The translations under genes were made by a program, and so were the position numbers. A DNA stretch of 64,000 nt from Nilaparvata lugens (Eukaryota > Arthropoda > Insecta > Hemiptera > Delphacidae): assembly GCF_014356525.2 (NCBI RefSeq), contig NC_052506.1:26906372-26970371 (forward strand), in the 5' to 3' direction. Shown here one piece after another: positions 59,766 to 64,000 of this stretch (position 1 is the first letter of the stretch; each line of letters begins with the position of its first letter). The notes below the pieces were generated by a model. The model did no database searches. It was not told where the DNA came from and saw nothing but the letters and a program-made list of their open reading frames with translations.

Positions 59766-60669
59766 TCTATGAGAATGTTAAGCTAAGGTTCAGAAATTTT
59801 ATGTTGAGGGTATCTTCGCTGAAGATACGCTCCAAATTGAGGATTTATGGTAATGTTTTCTATATTTTTGCGGCTTTTCCATCTATATCTAAATATTCTA
59901 TAGATTGTAATAACACATAGATCGATTCAAGCGTAATGGCGCTGATTCATTCACTCACTCACTAACTCATTCATAATCAACAGAACTAAAAATCTACTGC
60001 ACCAAATACGTTCAAATTTGGCATGTACTAAGAACTAAGAACGAATTTGAACAAAAATCACAAGGTAGGCCCAAAATCTGCGTTTTTCCAGCCTTTTTTC
60101 TGCGTTTTATCAGCTTTTTTAATAACTTCAAATTAACTTCAACTTAATTTCAAATTTGATACACAGGCTCAGCTGAGGTATAACTAGTGACCCCCTGGGT
60201 TGAAGAACTTGCTTATGAAATGCTGTATTGATCTCTGAAATCTGCAACTTGTAATCAATTATACAGTTGATGAGTTGGTGAGATATGAAAAAAGCTTTTC
60301 TTTAAAGCTAATTCTTTCACAATAGGCTATGATATGACAGTAGGTTCCATGGGGAACCTACTTCGCTGGATATGTTGTGTTGGTAGGGTTTTGAAAAATG
60401 CCTAAGCTCCGCCCAAAATCGGTGGGTTTCTCTGCGTTTACTAGGCCTTCTAAAGAACTAATTGACAGACCATGTTCAGATTAGATACAAAAGTTCAACA
60501 AGAGTCTGAAAGTTTTGTCTTAAGAAGACTTTAGAATTACGCCAAAGATACGCCCCGGATATGTGGTTTTACTGTTTTTTCAAGCGTTCCTTAGCGTTTT
60601 CTCAGGTTTCTCAATAACAGATTGACAGACAACGTTAATGTTTGGCACAGAGGTTTATCTGGGATCAGA

Positions 60670-61150
60670 CATTCTGCGATGAGAGGACTCATATATATCT
60701 CGTCAAAGATATTAGAAAGTGTACAATGAGGGTAGTGCTTACCTATGCCAGCAAGACTTGGACTCTAACAAGATCAGATACTAATTTGAAAGAAAGATTC
60801 TCCGCAGAACTTTTGGAGGAGTGCTGTTGAATGGAATGTGATGCAGATGAAAGAATCGTGATCTGTACAACATGTATGCTCACACTGATGCGCTGGCTCT
60901 TATATCCGAGTAGGTAGGCTCAGGTGGAGAGGCCATGTTGCAAGAGATGATGAGTCATTTCCACCAAAAAAGATAATAGCTTACAACATGGAAGGTAGAA
61001 GATCTCTTGGTGGACCAAGGTTGGAGTGGATGGAAGCAGTTGCCTGAGATGCAAGAGTTGTTGGAGTAAGGAATTAGAGGCGTGCTGCCATGGAAAGAAT
61101 AGAATGGAGGCAAATATTAGAGGAGGCCAAGATACGCTTTGGATTTTCAA
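60670..61150 (+). pseudogene. Decayed LINE ORF2 3' end
   Basis: Broken frames read RVVLTYASKTWTLTRSDTNL, DLYNMYAHTDALALI, RWRGHVARDDESF-like and KIIAYNMEGRRSLGGPRLEW, then AAMERIEWRQILEEAKIRFG. These are the C-terminal landmarks of LINE ORF2 ('Y-x-SE-TW', 'W-x-GHV-R', 'G-x-PR-x-x-W'). Several stops and frameshifts are present. The family differs from the 57-kb LINE. Confidence 0.75.
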
Positions 61151-61389
61151 GCCAATGATGATGATAATGAAGAATGGTTTTGTAAGTTATATGCATCATT
61201 CATATCTCAAATTTCAATGGAATACAATAATTATTCTTATAATATATTGAGTCTCCATATTATAATATATGAGTCAAATTAAATTGAATAGTTAATCCAT
61301 ACCTTAAAAAAATAATTATTTCTCCAACCATGTCATATAATAATTCAGATCAATCGGTGATTGAATCAAGCCTGGAAGTCACTTTAAAC

Positions 61390-61545
61390 TTTTTGACGGA
61401 AGGATGCAAGCTCAAATGAAAAATTCAGGCGAGCGAAGTGAGCCTGCTGGTCTCATTTCTGGGTGCATCAGGCGGGGGTCCAGGTAACGAAGCCTAGTGG
61501 CTGGACGGATAAGGCAAGCGAAGCGAGCCTGTCGGCTAGTTTAAA
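61390..61545. repeat. GC-richer repeat fragment with GCGAGCGAAG-type units
   Basis: GCGAGCGAAGTGAGCCTG near 61430 and GCAAGCGAAGCGAGCCTG near 61515 are near-duplicates in a short GC-richer patch, probably the end of a transposon. Confidence 0.5.
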
Positions 61546-64000
61546 ATATTTCTTTTATTCAAAAACATTTATTGGAAACGTTTTTATACCATTAAGCTTA
61601 TTAGAACTCATCCCATAGCTTTCCACTCTATATTTATCGTTGTCACTGTCAATGGTGTTCGACCCTGACTTTCTGACATGCTTTTAGTGGATTCTATCAA
61701 TCGCCGGAAGGAGTTGTCAATGTTGAACATGTTTGCTTTGTTCATCTCTTCACGTGTATGTATTCATAAACAACTGTTTTTCGAGATCATGATTCTGAAA
61801 TTGATTGTGAGAGAGAATGGAATATTCCATAGTCTAGTAATTACATTATAGATCTCTTAATTTTTAAAATATATAATTCTCATATAATAATAATATAGCT
61901 TTATTCCTTTAAAACAGGTGTGCCTACTCTCACCAATTTTTATATATTCAAGGATATTTTTAGTGAGATAGGGAGGTAGAACTCAAAAAAATTGATTGGA
62001 AATAATATCCACCTTTTTATAAGAAAAGCATACTGGATAAGTATTATAATTATATGTATCGCAAAGAAAATTAATAATAGTAGGAGATTCACAAAGTCAA
62101 TTTTTTATATTTCCACTCTTAGTCCAAGAATAGTGAACTTTTTCAAATTGATTGTCGGTACATGACTGACATGACCGTCGAGTGTTGTCGGTGTGAGTGG
62201 GCAGTGGGGGAATAGAACTTCCAAAATCAAAACATGTTAGTGGAATACTGTTACACAGGTCCTTCATAAAAGCTTTAAGGAGTGTTTTCTTATTACTATT
62301 TCAAGCATTATAGCCAGATACTCTATCTTCTTTTTCAGGTCCCATTTTATTTCTCTTTATTAAAAAATTGATTTTGTTCGGAGTATTTCAGATTTATTTT
62401 GATGAGTAACCAATCAATGGTAAACACAAGTTTAATCACAATGGTGTATCTAGTGATCACAAACGTTAGCCGAAACATTCCCACTGAATTATTATCAGAA
62501 TGAGATACTCTTTTGATTACTTTAGTATTCATGAGTACTCTCCGTGTACATTTGAGGGTTCCAATTACTCTTTGAAATGAAGTATTACTTCACACGGTAA
62601 TATACATTTTTCCCGATCTGAGATTATGCTTCAATATGATGATACAGTTCAACTTGATATTACAGTCTACCAACAGAGCTAATTACCTATATTGACAGAC
62701 GATAGAAACTGAAGCTTCGTCTATATTACAGTTCGCCTTCATGTCAATATTTCGAGATGAGTGAATTCAATCTCCCAAATTATATTTGAACATGGGCTTC
62801 AGCCTCAGACATATTGATAGATAGCTTGCTCAGTTTGTGTTATAGTAGACTGCTTTTTCAAATATGTACTCAGTACTGATTGATTTCTCCTGAGAGCAGC
62901 CGATACTGATCATCCACTAACATGGGTGTTTGACAACATAGAACATTTCAAAATCATATTATTCTCACTGTCATAAGTTTGCATGTGTTTCTAGGTGCGA
63001 CAGAATGAACTTCCAATGATATTTTCTTGTTATCATGATGAATGTCATATTATTTCACTTCACAATGGATAGTAATAATTTTCGGGTACAGTGAATTTTT
63101 CGGATAAAACTTTCTGAGCACAGAGTTTACTACTGAACACCATTATGATAGTCCTCTATCACTCACTTATCAGCTAGTGATCATAAGCCTGCAGCGTTGC
63201 TAAATTGTCAGCTTAATAAATTCGGAATTAACAAATGGCATGAAGGTTTACATTCTATCATGCTTATATCTGATGGAAAGGTAATTATGCAGGTATGCAC
63301 ATAATATCAAGAAGGAAGGACACTCATCAGGTATCCGTAGGCTCGAATTTGGGCTTGATAATGTCACGGCTTCCTGTTTACTACAACAGTTAATTCCTGT
63401 TTTGATATTAATATTATTAATAAAGTTTGATTAAAGCTCAAGTTGCACTTTTTCAGCTTTTGAGAACTGAATAATGGGAGGGGAGGGCTTGAATAGAAAC
63501 TAGTACATTAATTGGTGTTCTAGCAGTCATTAACAGTCGAAATTCAAATATAGGATTGAGTTCTGATCTTTGAGGATTCCTTTTGAGTTAGTGGCAGTTT
63601 GCGATTGTGACAACCCACACGTGCAATTAAAATTCGCTGCCGCAGCATCAAACGAACTTTTGCAGAGAATGTGAAGCACCATTAATTACACTTGTTTGAA
63701 AGCTCCCAGTTCATGAAATGTGCTTTGCTCGTGTAAAGCAGATGGCAAGCTTGTCTGTGAACAGTATTTCTGGAATTAAAAGAGATTTTTGCCACTTCGG
63801 TGGCTCGAGTTGGGTGAGCTGAGCACACTGAGCGCAGCGCACAAGCCTCCAGCTCTCCAGCACAATTTTTCATTTTGTACTTTTCATCTCATGTATTTCA
63901 TTCCGCAAAGGAAAAATATTTCCATATAGAAAAATTCTCATATAATTTTGTTCATTTCAACCTTCACCCGAATAGTCCTCACAAAGACTATTTTTATCTA
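61546..64000. other. Intergenic, no recognisable feature
   Basis: AT-rich with unrelated small ORFs. No gene, RNA or repeat structure was recognised up to the window end. Confidence 0.5.

Larger units (their letters stand above)
58253..60640. repeat. Cluster of related dispersed-repeat modules
   Basis: Phrases such as CCAAATACGTTCAAATTT, GATACGCCCAAAAT and GCGTTTTTCCAGC..TTTTTCTGCGTTTT recur at about 58535-58660 and 59990-60110. Weaker forms lie at about 60380-60440 and 60540-60620. They look like diverged copies of one unit in a larger non-coding transposon. The GT tract and a MITE lie among them. Confidence 0.6.

Overview
The window is eukaryotic, most likely insect nuclear DNA. It is AT-rich, has one intron-containing gene with canonical GT/AG junctions, and is dominated by non-LTR retrotransposons and MITEs. 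No bacterial operons, rRNA, tRNA or CRISPR were seen. Several dispersed repeats (the block after 58.9 kb with a GT tract, the long-TIR element at 12.4 kb) look like families I associate with planthopper/leafhopper-type Hemiptera. That placement is inference from memory, not a search.

1-6.7 kb: the 3' half of a plus-strand gene for a cationic amino acid transporter (CAT, SLC7A family). Four certain coding exons and one probable 14-bp exon end encode the last membrane segments and a Pro/Gln-rich cytosolic tail. A foldback hairpin element lies in one intron. 6.7-12.4 kb: AT-rich, gene-free, with one small MITE. 12.4-15.2 kb: an element with very long terminal inverted repeats that contains a LINE fragment, itself split by a piggyBac-type MITE flanked by TTAA. 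A second, interrupted copy of the long repeat arm lies at 26.3-28.2 kb. 15.4-18.8 kb: minisatellites, an 8 x 12-bp tandem array and an internally deleted LINE derivative. 18.8-29.5 kb: mostly unannotatable AT-rich DNA with old repeats.

29.5-46.6 kb: a nested retrotransposon stack. A jockey-like LINE on the plus strand (LINE-1 here, broken) is split by a 3.85-kb insertion with TGT...ACA ends and then by a second jockey-like LINE on the minus strand (LINE-2; ORF2 open except for one stop codon; 9-bp target duplication). A third minus-strand element (LINE-3) carries only an intact ORF1. It is flanked on both sides by a nearly identical 2.02-kb direct repeat that includes the LINE-1/LINE-2 junction. 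This looks like an extraordinarily long target-site duplication, or an insertion-coupled tandem duplication.

46.6-47.5 kb: a region of dense subterminal repeats around a fragment resembling the N-terminus of PIF/Harbinger (HARBI1-like) transposases. 47.5-56.6 kb: gene-poor DNA with a GC-rich MITE. 56.6-61.2 kb: a 5'-truncated LINE reverse transcriptase, repeated Helitron- or satellite-like modules, a GT microsatellite, a 355-bp MITE and another decayed LINE 3' end. 61.5-64 kb: nothing recognisable.

Only the transporter is likely to be a functioning host gene. The rest records layered transposition, with relative ages readable from the nesting.
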